A stretch of DNA of 64,000 nucleotides, from assembly GCF_002553505.1 (NCBI RefSeq), contig NZ_PDCP01000010.1, positions 1 to 64,000 on the forward strand. The letters run 5' to 3'. Origin of the DNA: Mycolicibacterium agri (GTDB lineage: Bacteria; Actinomycetota; Actinomycetes; Mycobacteriales; Mycobacteriaceae). Below, one piece after another: positions 1 through 9,333 of this stretch. Below the pieces are notes generated by a model. The model did not search any database and was not told the origin of the DNA. It saw only the letters and a list, made by a program, of their open reading frames with translations. The first letter of the stretch is position 1; every line of letters begins with the position of its first letter. Position numbers and translations under genes: made by a program.

Positions 1-255
1 GAGCTCGATATCTACTTCTGCGATCCGCACTCGCCATGGCAACGCGGCAGTAACGAGAACACCAACGGGCTGCTGCGCCAATACTTTGCTAAAGGCACCG
101 ACCTATCAGTGTTCCCGGCCGACTACCTCGACTACGTTGCCGCCCAACTCAACACCCGACCCCGCAAAACCCTCGGCTGGAAGAAACCCGCTGAAGTCCT
201 CGACGAGCTACTCTCAAACCCGCCAAAACCACCCGCTGTTGCATCCACTGCCTGA
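1..255 (+). CDS. IS30-type transposase, C-terminal fragment (cut by window edge)
   Basis: Frame 1 is open from the first base to the TGA at 253-255 and encodes the last 84 residues of an IS30-family DDE transposase, which cuts and joins insertion-sequence DNA. The stretch [20 protein letters not shown] carries the family's final catalytic Glu, in NEN, and [15 protein letters not shown] is the usual C-terminal end of these proteins. The 5' part lies outside the window, so intactness and the left terminal repeat cannot be judged. The next gene ends only 58 bp beyond the stop, so the right IS end must lie between 256 and about 312. I could not identify its inverted repeat without the left end. 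Confidence 0.9.
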   Translation, partial: ELDIYFCDPHSPWQRGSNENTNGLLRQYFAKGTDLSVFPADYLDYVAAQLNTRPRKTLGWKKPAEVLDELLSNPPKPPAVASTA

Positions 256-312
256 AATCGCCTGGGGTTTTGCGGGCACTAGTGTCTGCTCGCGGGTGGT
301 ACGGAACGAAGG

Positions 313-2241
313 TTAGCGCGGTGGGTCGCCGCGCCAGCTGAAGCTGTTGACGTACTTGCCCATGTCGAGGGCCAGTTGCAGGTTGGCGCCTGACGGCTTG
401 CCGAGCCCGAAGTCCGGGCCGAACTGCCGGAACGGGCCGACGGCGGCGGCGATGAGCGCCAGGTCGTTCTTCACCGCCACCAGCACCATCACCCGCATTC
501 GCATGTAGTTGCTGTTGGCGCCCTGCGGCCAGCAGTCGGCGACCAAGCCGTATCCGGGCATGTACCCAACCATCGCGTTGGGGATCTCATAGGCGGTCTT
601 GGTGTCCGGGAAGGTTTCTGTGACAAGGCTTTTGGCGATCTCCTCCGGCGACCGCCCGTTGGCGGGGCGGCTCATCAACTGCATCGTGCCGCCGTCGCCG
701 CCGAGGAAGTCGGCGCGCACCCCGGTGGGGCTCGTCGTGATCTTGTAGGCCGAACCCTCGGCGGGATACGACACGGAGAAGGAGCCGTCGGGCGCGGTGA
801 AGCGGGGATTGACAGCAACGGGCTCGCCCGTCGGTGGATGCCCGCAGTCCGGCGGGCACACGTAGCGTGCCGGGGGCTTGTGGATGTACACGGACAACGC
901 CACCAGGGCGACCGCCACCACGACTATGCCGGCGCCCCAGGTACGCAGCAGCCGTGCCAGCGAGGTCCGCCGAACAGGTTGCGCGTCATAGGTTCCGGGG
1001 GTCGTCGAATATCCGGGGTGTGTCTCGTCGGTGGTCGGCTCGCCGGGTGTGCGTGCCGCCGGCCGGGCTTCACGCCGCTGCCGCCGTGACGACCGCGACG
1101 CGGCCCTGGTGGCCACACCGCACGCGGGACAGAACGCCATGTCGGGGACCACGTGATTGCAGTGCGTGCACAGCAGTGGCTCTTCGGATTGGATTTCGTC
1201 GTGCTCCTCATGCAGCAGCGCCAGATGCAGGCCGAGCCGTAGCAACAGCAGGGCCACCATCGCAACCGTGAGATGAATGATGAGTTGCAGCCACTGCGGA
1301 ATATGGGTCACGTCGATGATTCCGAGGAGGGCGTAGACGCCGACGACGGCCGCGGCGAAGCCCGCCAGCGCGGCCCGCACGTACCCGGGATGCTGGTGTG
1401 CTTTGCTCGGCGGACGGGTGAACCACAGCGCCGCGCCGATGAGCCCGCCGACCGCAGCCGCCGTCAGCGGCACCGCTATCCCGCGGATGCCTGCCTCGAC
1501 GATGAGGGAAGGCACCGGGCGGCTGCGGGCGATCATGCCCGTCGCGAACTGCGGAGCCAGCCGCGTGATGGTGGCGGCGGCTGTGAACGTCAACGCGCCG
1601 AGCGCCCCGATCGTGAACCCGTCCAACGATTCTCGCGTCGTCGACGGTGAGGTGAAGCGCACCACTATCGCCGGCAGCAGCATGATGAGCATGCCTGCCA
1701 CCGGGACACCCAATCCCTCGCGCAGGATGCGGCCTGCCGCGATCCCGGTGCCGAGCGGCACACCGTAGGAGCGTGCCACCATCGCGCCGGTCAACAACAC
1801 GAACGTCACACCGAGTGCGATGCCCAAGCCGCCGGTGAAAAGCAGTGTGCGTGCTGGTAGGTCGCGTTGCGCGTCGGTTTCACGCATGTACAGCAGGAAC
1901 AACAGCGGCAGACCCAACGCGGACACCGTGATCAACGCCGCAGGCATACGCAGCGTTGCAAAAATCGCCAACGCGAGCAGGACCAGAATCAGCACCACCC
2001 GAAACGATGTGCGGGACCGGTGCGGCAGATGCGGGAACAGCGAGCTGGCCAGCGCAGGCACCAATAGGTGCTCGTTGGGTGCGGCACCGTATGCGCGCAA
2101 CCGCAACCAGGACGGCCCGTTGCCGCGGCGTTCGGTCAGGAAGTCACCGCACAGCCCACAGAATTCGCCTGCGGGAACGTCGGTTTGGCAGACTCGGCAC
2201 TCCATCGTGGTGGGGATGCCCTGGTCGGCTCCGGTCGTCAC
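313..2241 (-). CDS. Zinc-ribbon polytopic membrane protein
   Basis: A 642-residue protein of unknown function. The N-terminus has a two-CxxC zinc ribbon (ECRVCQTDVPAGEFCGLCGD). A block of hydrophobic segments follows at roughly residues 80-340. A second ribbon (CTHCNHVVPDMAFCPACG) lies near residue 370, then an Arg-rich linker, one more membrane helix and a C-terminal extracytoplasmic domain of about 180 residues. That tail resembles the PsbP/lipoprotein-like exported domains common in mycobacteria, but I cannot name it. The ATG overlaps the stop of the upstream S53 protease by 4 bp, so the two are co-transcribed and translationally coupled. The gene ends 58 bp from the IS30 fragment, so a trimmed or altered 3' end is possible. 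Confidence 0.85.
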   Translation of the reverse strand: MTTGADQGIPTTMECRVCQTDVPAGEFCGLCGDFLTERRGNGPSWLRLRAYGAAPNEHLLVPALASSLFPHLPHRSRTSFRVVLILVLLALAIFATLRMPAALITVSALGLPLLFLLYMRETDAQRDLPARTLLFTGGLGIALGVTFVLLTGAMVARSYGVPLGTGIAAGRILREGLGVPVAGMLIMLLPAIVVRFTSPSTTRESLDGFTIGALGALTFTAAATITRLAPQFATGMIARSRPVPSLIVEAGIRGIAVPLTAAAVGGLIGAALWFTRPPSKAHQHPGYVRAALAGFAAAVVGVYALLGIIDVTHIPQWLQLIIHLTVAMVALLLLRLGLHLALLHEEHDEIQSEEPLLCTHCNHVVPDMAFCPACGVATRAASRSSRRQRREARPAARTPGEPTTDETHPGYSTTPGTYDAQPVRRTSLARLLRTWGAGIVVVAVALVALSVYIHKPPARYVCPPDCGHPPTGEPVAVNPRFTAPDGSFSVSYPAEGSAYKITTSPTGVRADFLGGDGGTMQLMSRPANGRSPEEIAKSLVTETFPDTKTAYEIPNAMVGYMPGYGLVADCWPQGANSNYMRMRVMVLVAVKNDLALIAAAVGPFRQFGPDFGLGKPSGANLQLALDMGKYVNSFSWRGDPPR

Positions 2242-3842
2242 GTGGTCACCTTCTGCAGCACCAGAATATTCTGGACGAGGTTGTCGACGTCAGGGGTTCC
2301 CAAACCGGTCACCAGGTCGTAGCCGGGCGCGGCGTCAGCGACCGCGTTTCCGCCGAGGGTCACATCGCGAAAGCCCGGCAGCCGCGACCCTTCGGCGACC
2401 TTGTACAGCAGCGGATTCAGATCCCCCAGCGGCCGTCCGCCGTTGGCGATCAGGTACTGGTTCATCACCGCCGCCAGCCCCGCCCACAGCGGCGCCGACT
2501 GCGACGTTCCGCCGCCCACCAATTGCTTGCCGTTGAAGACGATCCTGATCCCGGTGAACTGGTCGGCGACCGCGGCCACGTCCGGGGTGAGCCTGCGGTC
2601 CTGGTTCTGATCCGGCATCACCGAGCGCTGCCAGTCCGGGCGATCGAACAGGTTCGACACCCCGCCACCGCTGCCCAGCGACAGCGGCACGTCGAACCAG
2701 GCCTGCTCGGACTGCCACACGCCTCGGGCGTCGGTCGACAATGTGGTGCCGCCGACGTCGGTGATCTCCGGCAGCGAGGCCACGGAGTCCAGCCCGATGT
2801 CGGCGTCACTCGGCGGAGACGACCAGTCGTCACCGCCCTTGCATTCCAGGCCGGCGAGATCCCCGCTGGCGTTGAAAGCCGTTGTGCCGTTGGCGTGCGC
2901 GGCCGCGATCGCGGACCGCACGGGTGCCAGATCCGCAGCGGTGATCAGCTTGTCGCAGCCCCAACCGATCGAGAAACTCCACACCGCACCGGGGAACTGC
3001 TGATCCGCCGACTCCAGCATCTGCGCGATCTTCTCGTAGGCGCCGTCACCTTCCACTGTGGGGCGGGCGTTGATGACGACTTTGCGGGCGTCGGGCGCGA
3101 CGGCATGGGCCACCTCGAGGTCCATCGTCGTCTCGCCGCGGGGCGCCGACGGCTGTCCGCCGATCAACGTCGGCGTGAACTTGGGCAGCTGGAACGCGGT
3201 CGCGAAGGCGTCGAGGTCGGCCTGGTCGTAGCCGTCGAACGCGAAGATGACGATGGTTTGGCCTTTCCCGGTAAACCCCTGCGCCGCAAGGTTACTGACG
3301 TTATAGGTGTTCAACAGCGCGCTGGGTTGCAAGCCCTGGTCGGGCACATCTAGGGGCAGCATCCACGTCTTGGACATGTGATGGGGTGTGTAACTGAGGA
3401 TTCGGCCTAGCTCGAGCACCTCGTCGCGGAGTTCCTCAGGCACCCGCGGCTGCTGCGGGGAGGCGTAGAACAACTGACCGCGCTGGCCGCGATAGTCGTG
3501 CACCTCGACATCGAATGCGGAGCCCACCTTTTCGGCTTCGCCTTCGAGGACGGCCCAGTTGTCTCCTGGCCGCCATCGCACTGACAGGCCTCGGCCGCGG
3601 GCCCACCCTAGCAACCGGTCCGGTGGCGACGTGTCGCGCAGCGCGACGGTCAGCTGGGTGTCATCGCGACGTGACGGGCCGAGATCCGTTGAGGCGCGCA
3701 GCAATAACGCGAACGGTCCGCCGATGAACGTCGGCTTGTCGACCGGCGCGATCCGCAGATCCGAGGCAAGGACCAGCAGCACCCCCGCTGCCGCAATCAA
3801 CGCCAGCAGTCGGTGCCCGGTCCAGGTTCGCCAACCGGGCAC
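2238..3842 (-). CDS. S53 (sedolisin/kumamolisin-type) serine-carboxyl protease
   Basis: A 534-residue exported or membrane-anchored acid protease. Residues about 10-27 form a hydrophobic signal anchor. Residues about 45-160 match a pro-kumamolisin activation domain, and the rest is the catalytic domain. The S53 triad is visible: Glu237 and Asp241 in GETTMDLE, the oxyanion Asp328 in NASGD, and the nucleophile Ser447 in GGTSQSAP. Length and domain order are normal for the family. It begins an operon with the zinc-ribbon membrane protein (4-bp overlap). The Thr-rich lipoprotein ends 8 bp before its start and may be first in the same transcript. Substrate is unknown. Confidence 0.92.
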   Translation of the reverse strand: MPGWRTWTGHRLLALIAAAGVLLVLASDLRIAPVDKPTFIGGPFALLLRASTDLGPSRRDDTQLTVALRDTSPPDRLLGWARGRGLSVRWRPGDNWAVLEGEAEKVGSAFDVEVHDYRGQRGQLFYASPQQPRVPEELRDEVLELGRILSYTPHHMSKTWMLPLDVPDQGLQPSALLNTYNVSNLAAQGFTGKGQTIVIFAFDGYDQADLDAFATAFQLPKFTPTLIGGQPSAPRGETTMDLEVAHAVAPDARKVVINARPTVEGDGAYEKIAQMLESADQQFPGAVWSFSIGWGCDKLITAADLAPVRSAIAAAHANGTTAFNASGDLAGLECKGGDDWSSPPSDADIGLDSVASLPEITDVGGTTLSTDARGVWQSEQAWFDVPLSLGSGGGVSNLFDRPDWQRSVMPDQNQDRRLTPDVAAVADQFTGIRIVFNGKQLVGGGTSQSAPLWAGLAAVMNQYLIANGGRPLGDLNPLLYKVAEGSRLPGFRDVTLGGNAVADAAPGYDLVTGLGTPDVDNLVQNILVLQKVTT

Positions 3843-3850
3843 CGCGGTGG

Positions 3851-4126
3851 CTAGTTGTCGCCGGGCTCAGCCGTCGGAGCCGGCGGAGCCTTGACGTCCG
3901 GCGAGAACGGGTTCGGCCCGCCGGGATCGATGCGAGGCGCCTTCTCGGTCGGCTCGGCCGGCGGTGGCGTCGTCGTGGTCGTCGTGGTGGTCGTGGTGGT
4001 CGTCGTCGTCGTGGTCTCGGGAGCTTCTTCCTCTTCCCGGGCACAGGCGGAAAGCCCGACGATGGCGATGAGGGCCGCGGCTCCGGCGATGGCCGGGATT
4101 CGTCGAGCCGAACGACGTGTCGTCAT
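3851..4126 (-). CDS. Short lipoprotein with a 16-Thr tract
   Basis: A 91-residue predicted lipoprotein. The start chosen (MTTRRSARRIP) gives a twin-Arg-like basic n-region, a hydrophobic core and a lipobox LSAC at residues about 16-19. An in-frame ATG 14 codons upstream would spoil the signal peptide. The mature part is EEEE, then 16 consecutive Thr, then a Pro-rich tail, with no folded domain visible. The Thr run is coded by a mixed ACC/ACG repeat (about 3969-4016), which is prone to length change. It sits 8 bp upstream of the S53 protease and is probably in the same operon. Function is unknown; a Thr-rich stalk that is O-mannosylated is an inference. Confidence 0.75.
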   Translation of the reverse strand: MTTRRSARRIPAIAGAAALIAIVGLSACAREEEEAPETTTTTTTTTTTTTTTTPPPAEPTEKAPRIDPGGPNPFSPDVKAPPAPTAEPGDN

Positions 4127-4315
4127 GTTGTTCCTATCTTCCCCCGACGGGCAATGAACCGCGAGCATGCGGCTCGTCCATTGAAACCTTATCCGAAATG
4201 CGAAGACCGCCCCAGCGAATAAGCGACGGGCGAACAGGTCAGGGTTCGCGCAGGGGGTTCGCTCCAGCGCTGCCGACGCTTGACGGTGTCGGTGGGCGGG
4301 TGTTTACTCGTCGTA

Positions 4316-4331
4316 TCGAACAAAGTTTCGA
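4316..4331 (+). promoter_or_regulatory. LexA (SOS) box upstream of imuA'-imuB
   Basis: TCGAACAAAGTTTCGA matches the mycobacterial LexA operator TCGAAC-N4-GTTCGA with a single mismatch. It ends 36 bp before the GTG chosen for imuA'. Known SOS control of imuA'/imuB in mycobacteria supports the call. Confidence 0.88.
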
Positions 4332-4367
4332 ATGAACGATGATTCGGGTGAGGTAGAAGGTGCTGTT

Positions 4368-5051
4368 GTGACGACTGCGATGAGCCTGGACGGGCGTCGG
4401 CATAACCGCGCTGAACAGGTAGAACACCTGCGCCGCAAGATGGCGGCCATATCGGGCAAGGTCGGGCCCGGTCGCCGGGGCGACTTGCCGCCCACCGAGG
4501 TCCTGCCCGAGTCGGAGAGTTTGCTGCCGCCGTCGAAATTCCTGCCGACCGGGTTGCCGCGCGGGACGGTGGCTGTGCTGTCGGGGGCCAGGTCACTGCC
4601 CTTGAGCATGGTGGCCGCGGTGACGGCGGAGGGCGGGCATGCCGCCATTGTCGGCCAGCCCGACGTCGGCCTGCTTGCCGCCGCAGAGATGGGCGCCGAC
4701 CTGAGCCGGCTGGCTGTCATACCGGAACCGGGGGCCGATCCCGTCGAGGTGGCCGCCGTACTGATGGACGGCATGGACCTGGTGGTGCTCGGCCTTGGCG
4801 GGCGGACGGTGCCCGCGACCCGCGCCAGGGCGGTGGTGGCCCGCGCCCGCCAGAAGGGCTGCACGCTGCTGGTCACTGGTGGCGACTGGCAGGGCGCATC
4901 GGCTCGGCTGGAGGCCAGGGTCAGCGGCTACGAGGTGACGGGCGGAAGCGGGGGCAGGCCCATTTCGGGGTGTGGCCGGATCAGCCGGGTTCGGCTGGCC
5001 ACGCGGGCTAGGGGGCGAACCTTTGGATCGGTGCATGCGGTAGGCGAATGA
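4368..5051 (+). CDS. imuA': ImuA' mutasome accessory protein
   Basis: A RecA-like accessory protein of the mycobacterial DNA-damage mutasome. With ImuB and DnaE2 it supports error-prone translesion synthesis. The sequence [22 protein letters not shown] is a degenerate nucleotide-binding region near residue 60, and the body is Ala/Val-rich as in Rv3395c. I start at GTG 4368 because AGAAGG lies 7 bp upstream. The ATG at 4332 begins directly on the LexA box, which leaves no room for a leader. The stop overlaps imuB by 4 bp (ATGA). Expression should be SOS-inducible through the box at 4316-4331. Confidence 0.92.
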   Translation: MTTAMSLDGRRHNRAEQVEHLRRKMAAISGKVGPGRRGDLPPTEVLPESESLLPPSKFLPTGLPRGTVAVLSGARSLPLSMVAAVTAEGGHAAIVGQPDVGLLAAAEMGADLSRLAVIPEPGADPVEVAAVLMDGMDLVVLGLGGRTVPATRARAVVARARQKGCTLLVTGGDWQGASARLEARVSGYEVTGGSGGRPISGCGRISRVRLATRARGRTFGSVHAVGE

Positions 5052-6667
5052 GCGCGTCGGATTCTGATGCCGCAAACCGCTCATCGCGGGTGCTGGCCAT
5101 CTGGTGCATGGACTGGCCCGCGGTAGCCGCAGCGGCCGCAGCCGATCTGGCCCCGACGGCTCCGGTGGCCGTCACGCTGGCCAACCGGGTCATCGCGTGT
5201 TCGGCGTCCGCGCGCGCAGCCGGGGTGCGGCGAGGGCTGCGGCGCCGCGAGGCTCAGGCCAGGTGCCCGCAGCTGCACGTCGTCACGGCCGATCCCGCGC
5301 GCGATGCCCGGCACTTCGAAAATGTGACGGCCGCCGTCGACGATCTGGTGCCGCGCGCCGAGGTGTTGCGGCCCGGCTTGCTGGTGTTGCCGGTCCGCGG
5401 CGCCGCCCGCTACTTCGGGTCCGAGCAGGCCGCCGCCGAGCGGCTGGTCGACGCCGTGGCGGCGGCAGGAGCCGAATGTCAGGTGGGCATCGCCGATCAG
5501 CTGGCCACGGCGGTGTTCGCGGCGCGAGCGGGGCGGATCATCGAACCCGGCAAGGATGCGGTGTTCTTGTCCGCGCTGTCCATCCGGCAGCTGGCCACCG
5601 AACCCAGCCTGGCCGCTCCCGGCCGTGAAGACTTGGCTGATTTGTTGTGGCGCATGGGAATCCGCAATATCGGGCAATTCGCAGCCCTGTCCCGCACCGA
5701 TGTGGCCTCCCGGTTCGGAGCCGACGCGGTCGCAGCGCATCGCTTTGCCCGCGCGGAGCCGAGCCGTGGACCCTCAGGCCGGGAACCGCCGCCGGAGCTG
5801 GACGCGGCGATGGACTGCGACCCGCCGATCGACCGGGTGGACGCCGCGGCATTCGCAGGCCGCTCACTGGCCAGTGAACTGCATCGCAGTCTGGAGGCGT
5901 CGGGGGTGGGCTGCACTCGGCTGGCCATCCACGCGGTCACCGCGAATGGTGAAGAGCTGAGCCGGGTTTGGCGGTGCGCCGAGCCGCTGACCGAGGACGC
6001 CACCGCCGACCGGGTGCGCTGGCAGCTGGACGGCTGGCTGAATCGCCGCAATCCGAACGACCGGCCGACCGCGCCGATCACCGTTCTGCGCCTGCATCCG
6101 GTGGAAGTGGTGTCGGCCGAGGCGTTGCAACTGCCGCTCTGGGGCGGCATCGGAGAGGAGGACCGGCTGCGTGCCCGTCGCGCGCTGGTACGGGTGCAGG
6201 GCCTGCTCGGGCCGGAGGCCGTCCGGGTGCCGGTGCTCAGCGGTGGGCGCGGGCCTGCCGAACGCATCACGTTGACCCCGTTGGGGGATGAACCGGTGCC
6301 GCAGGCCGACCCGAAGCAGCCGTGGCCGGGGCAACTGCCCGAGCCGTCGCCGACCGTGCTGTGCGACGATCCGGTCGAAGTGCTTGACGCCGAAGGCAAT
6401 CCGGTGCGGGTGACCAGTCGGGGACTGTTCTCCGCCGAACCGGCTCGGCTGGTCGCGCCGGGGCGTACCGGCACGTTGTCGTGGTGGACGGGGCCGTGGC
6501 CGGTCGACGAGCGGTGGTGGGATCCTGCCCGTAAGGCCGGGCGCACCGCGCGGGCGCAGGTGCTTCTCGATGTCGATGAGCGGGGCCGGCGCGACGGCGG
6601 CGCGGGGCAGGCGCTGCTGCTGTGTTACCGCCAGCGGCGGTGGTATCTGGAGGGCATTTACGAGTAG
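5048..6667 (+). CDS. imuB: ImuB, catalytically dead Y-family polymerase hub
   Basis: A 539-residue Y-family DNA polymerase homologue that acts as an adaptor, not an enzyme, linking DnaE2 and ImuA' to the sliding clamp. The usual first catalytic Asp of the HIDMD motif is Cys20 here (IWCMDW). The second acidic motif (normally SIDE) is replaced by [14 protein letters not shown] near residue 115. A beta-clamp-binding motif QLPLWG is at residues 361-366, as known for mycobacterial ImuB. The C-terminal region after it is typical of the family. Its start overlaps imuA' (ATGA), so both share SOS control. The stop abuts the convergent DUF1254 gene with no gap. Confidence 0.95.
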   Translation: MSASDSDAANRSSRVLAIWCMDWPAVAAAAAADLAPTAPVAVTLANRVIACSASARAAGVRRGLRRREAQARCPQLHVVTADPARDARHFENVTAAVDDLVPRAEVLRPGLLVLPVRGAARYFGSEQAAAERLVDAVAAAGAECQVGIADQLATAVFAARAGRIIEPGKDAVFLSALSIRQLATEPSLAAPGREDLADLLWRMGIRNIGQFAALSRTDVASRFGADAVAAHRFARAEPSRGPSGREPPPELDAAMDCDPPIDRVDAAAFAGRSLASELHRSLEASGVGCTRLAIHAVTANGEELSRVWRCAEPLTEDATADRVRWQLDGWLNRRNPNDRPTAPITVLRLHPVEVVSAEALQLPLWGGIGEEDRLRARRALVRVQGLLGPEAVRVPVLSGGRGPAERITLTPLGDEPVPQADPKQPWPGQLPEPSPTVLCDDPVEVLDAEGNPVRVTSRGLFSAEPARLVAPGRTGTLSWWTGPWPVDERWWDPARKAGRTARAQVLLDVDERGRRDGGAGQALLLCYRQRRWYLEGIYE

Positions 6668-8077
6668 TCAGTCGGCATCGGCGGCATGCGCGTCGATTCT
6701 TTCGATCTCGGGCAGTTTCCAGGTCTTGTCGAAGAGCGCCTGTTCCGGGCCGAAGAATCGGAAGATCACTTCAAAAGAGGTGCACGCCTTGGTCGGAATC
6801 CAATTCGATTCTGCGCCGGCCGGAGCCACCGGGCCGAAACAGATGTCGACCGAGCCGTTCGGGTTGGTTGCAAGGCCAGGTGTCGTCGACGACCGGCTTG
6901 CCCACGGTGTCTCGCGGATCAGCGCGTGCGTCTCGCCGTCGTAGGCGGTGGCCGACCAGTACTGCCTGACCGGAACGGATGCGGGTACCCGCAGACGATA
7001 TGTGCTGCCCCCGTCGAGCCTGTTGCCCTTGCCGTCCTTGAGTGTCATCAAGTAGAACTGCCCTGAGCCGAACTTCTTAGGGCTGAAGAACACCATCGAA
7101 AAGGCGACCGCCCGGTCATCGACCGGATAGCCGTCCGGGTCGGCGAAATCGGTCGCCAAGCCCTTGAGCACGTCGGGAGAGGCCGGCACATGCCAATGCC
7201 CGCCGACGAAATAGGGCGGCGGAAAGTACGACGTCTCAAGGCGATTGCTCAGCCAGGCGCGCACCTCGTGGGCAGCCAGCGTGAGGATCCGGCGGGTCTT
7301 GTCGGTCGTGACGAACGGCCTGCCCTTTTCGATGCCAATGGTTTTCAGCCGGTCGATCATCGCCTTGTCGCGCGCCAGCCATGGCTCGGTCTGCACGATC
7401 TTGTTCAGTGGGTCGAAAAACCGGGCGTCATACGGGATCGTCGCATCGAAGAGAATGTCCTTCGCGTCGATGAACACCGTTTCCGGTGGCCGGTCCGCAG
7501 TCGAAAGCGGGTAAACCCGAACGCGTTTGCCGTATGCGACGGCATCGGCGATGTCGTCCGCGGTGGCGTTTCGGTAGTTCGAGCGCAGCACGGCAAAGGA
7601 CTGATAGGTCGACAACGGCAACGGGATGTAGCCGGCGGGGACGGCGTCGGTGTGGTCGGGCGGCAGGATCACGTACCTGCCGCCGGCTCCATTGTCGACG
7701 CCGGCCACCCCGACGTCAGCGATCGCCGTCTGCCAGCAGTCGTCGACCGACCCGACGATGGCGCCGGTGTCGGCAGGCGGAATCTCCAGCACCACCGGAC
7801 CGACATCGGCGGTGTCGAAGAACGGCATGAAGTAGATCGTGTCGGGGTTCGGCGTCAGCGTCTGGTTCTTCCAGGTGGCCGGTTGTGACCAGAAGACCAC
7901 CTGGTTGGGCGCCCCACCCAGCTTGACCATCTGGCGCCGCATCAACTCGAAGTTGACCGCGGGCATACCCCAGATCACCGCCTCGATGGCGCGGCGGTGC
8001 AGCGCCCGATCAGCGATTTCGGCCGGATCGGACGGCGGACCCGCTGACGGGCCAGGTCGTTGCCACAGCGTGCGCAT
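6668..8077 (-). CDS. DUF1254/DUF1214 domain protein
   Basis: A 469-residue protein with an N-terminal DUF1254 region (PNPDTIYFMPFFDT, about residues 75-90) and a C-terminal DUF1214 region (SATAYDGETHALI, followed by the NPNGSVDICFGP block). No enzymatic function is established for the pair. The proteins are often secreted, but no convincing signal peptide is visible here, so this copy looks cytoplasmic or uses an upstream start I cannot see. It faces imuB tail to tail, with abutting stops. Upstream lies the palindromic intergenic element at 8147-8207, which may separate it from iunH. Confidence 0.88.
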   Translation of the reverse strand: MRTLWQRPGPSAGPPSDPAEIADRALHRRAIEAVIWGMPAVNFELMRRQMVKLGGAPNQVVFWSQPATWKNQTLTPNPDTIYFMPFFDTADVGPVVLEIPPADTGAIVGSVDDCWQTAIADVGVAGVDNGAGGRYVILPPDHTDAVPAGYIPLPLSTYQSFAVLRSNYRNATADDIADAVAYGKRVRVYPLSTADRPPETVFIDAKDILFDATIPYDARFFDPLNKIVQTEPWLARDKAMIDRLKTIGIEKGRPFVTTDKTRRILTLAAHEVRAWLSNRLETSYFPPPYFVGGHWHVPASPDVLKGLATDFADPDGYPVDDRAVAFSMVFFSPKKFGSGQFYLMTLKDGKGNRLDGGSTYRLRVPASVPVRQYWSATAYDGETHALIRETPWASRSSTTPGLATNPNGSVDICFGPVAPAGAESNWIPTKACTSFEVIFRFFGPEQALFDKTWKLPEIERIDAHAADAD

Positions 8078-8146
8078 GGCGCGTCTCCCACCATCACATC
8101 CCGTATCGCGATGCGACCATTCAACCGCCTACGCCCGGCATTGACC

Positions 8147-8207
8147 CGCGAAACGGCATACCAGCAGGCCGCTTCTCGCATTTCCGCTGCGTAGATGCCG
8201 TTTCGCG
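8147..8207. repeat. Intergenic inverted-repeat element (13-bp perfect arms)
   Basis: CGCGAAACGGCAT (8147-8159) and its exact complement ATGCCGTTTCGCG (8195-8207) enclose 35 bp. Immediately rightward (8208-8283) are short direct repeats, CGAAGCGCG three times and TGCGCGTCATGCC twice. The element fills the gap between two codirectional minus-strand genes. It could be a repetitive extragenic palindrome or a terminator for the nucleoside hydrolase transcript. No T-rich tail is seen. Confidence 0.6.
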
Positions 8208-8276
8208 CACGAAGCGCGGACGAATGCGGACGAAGCGCGCACGAAGCGCGTCACGCCTGCGCGTCATGCCTGCGCG

Positions 8277-9326
8277 TCATGCCAGCGTGCGCGCGAAACC
8301 GCCCACACGTTCGATGAACCGGTCGAAGAAGGCCTCCGGATCGACGTCTATGCCGATGAGTGCGTTGGGTTCTCGTCCCCAACGCCCCGGCCAGTCGGCG
8401 ATCGTCATGCCGCGGGTCAGCGTGCCGGTCAATTCGACGTCGACGGTCGCCGGCCTGGTCGCGACGATGCCCGGGTCGAGGGCCACAGCGGCGGCCAGGG
8501 GATCGTGCAGGTGTGCGAGATAGCCCTCGTTCTGGTCGAAATGGAATTCGAAGTAGAACCGCATGGCGTCTTCGAGAACCCGGATCAACGGGTTGGTCGC
8601 GCTCGATCTGGTGCCGCGCTCGTCGCGTTCGCTCATTGGCAGCGTCGGCGAGTCTGCTTCCGCGGCAAGGCGTCCCAGCAGCGCGGGGGTCATCGCGATG
8701 TGCTCGGTCAGGTTGAGGCCCAGCACGATCGGCAGGTACCGCGGCCGGTCGGAACCCCACGCCGCGGGCCATGAGCTGAAGACCTCCTGGGCGGCCTCGG
8801 GGTCAACGCTGATGTTCCATTCGGCGACGGGCGTGGTGTTGCCGCGGTACTCGAAGGCGCCGCCCATGATCACCAGCCGCCGCATCAGCGTTGGCAGCGC
8901 CGGTTCCTCGCGCATGGCCAGCGCCAGGTTCGTCAACGGGCCCGTGGCCACCGCGATCAGCTCGCCGGGATGCGCGTGTGCCGCTTTGATCCAGGCCTGC
9001 GCTGCGTCGTAGGGGGTCAGCTCGCGGTTGGTGCGCGGTAACGTGGCATAGCCCAGACCCTGCGGCCCATGGGTGTCCTCGGCGGTGCGCAGCGGTGAGC
9101 TGACCGGCTGCTCGGCACCCTTCGACACCGGCACCTCCTCGATGCGGCACAGCTCGAGCAGGCCGAGGTTGTTCTGGCAAACCTGTTGCACGGGAACATT
9201 TCCCGCGGTGCTGGCGATCCCCACCAACTCGAGGTCCGGGCTGCCGAACAGGTACACCAACGCCATCGCGTCGTCCACACCCGTATCGACGTCGACGAAC
9301 ACCGGCTGCGGCACGGAGATAACCAT
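8277..9326 (-). CDS. iunH: Inosine/uridine-preferring nucleoside hydrolase family protein
   Basis: Hydrolyses the N-glycosidic bond of nucleosides to release base and ribose (purine/pyrimidine salvage). The N-terminal DVDTGVDDA motif at residues about 12-20 is the calcium-binding signature of the family. The active-site segment VATGPLTNLALAM and the later NISVDPEAA are also present. At 349 residues it is normal length. It corresponds to Rv3393 next to the acyl-CoA reductase Rv3391 in M. tuberculosis (from memory), and here it ends at the repeat element downstream. Substrate preference cannot be read from sequence alone. Confidence 0.93.
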   Translation of the reverse strand: MVISVPQPVFVDVDTGVDDAMALVYLFGSPDLELVGIASTAGNVPVQQVCQNNLGLLELCRIEEVPVSKGAEQPVSSPLRTAEDTHGPQGLGYATLPRTNRELTPYDAAQAWIKAAHAHPGELIAVATGPLTNLALAMREEPALPTLMRRLVIMGGAFEYRGNTTPVAEWNISVDPEAAQEVFSSWPAAWGSDRPRYLPIVLGLNLTEHIAMTPALLGRLAAEADSPTLPMSERDERGTRSSATNPLIRVLEDAMRFYFEFHFDQNEGYLAHLHDPLAAAVALDPGIVATRPATVDVELTGTLTRGMTIADWPGRWGREPNALIGIDVDPEAFFDRFIERVGGFARTLA

Positions 9327-9333
9327 ACTGGGG

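Noticed and set aside
1956..3353. 465-codon plus-strand frame across the zinc-ribbon and S53 genes
   Set aside because: Antisense to a protease with all catalytic residues; composition is that of a shadow.
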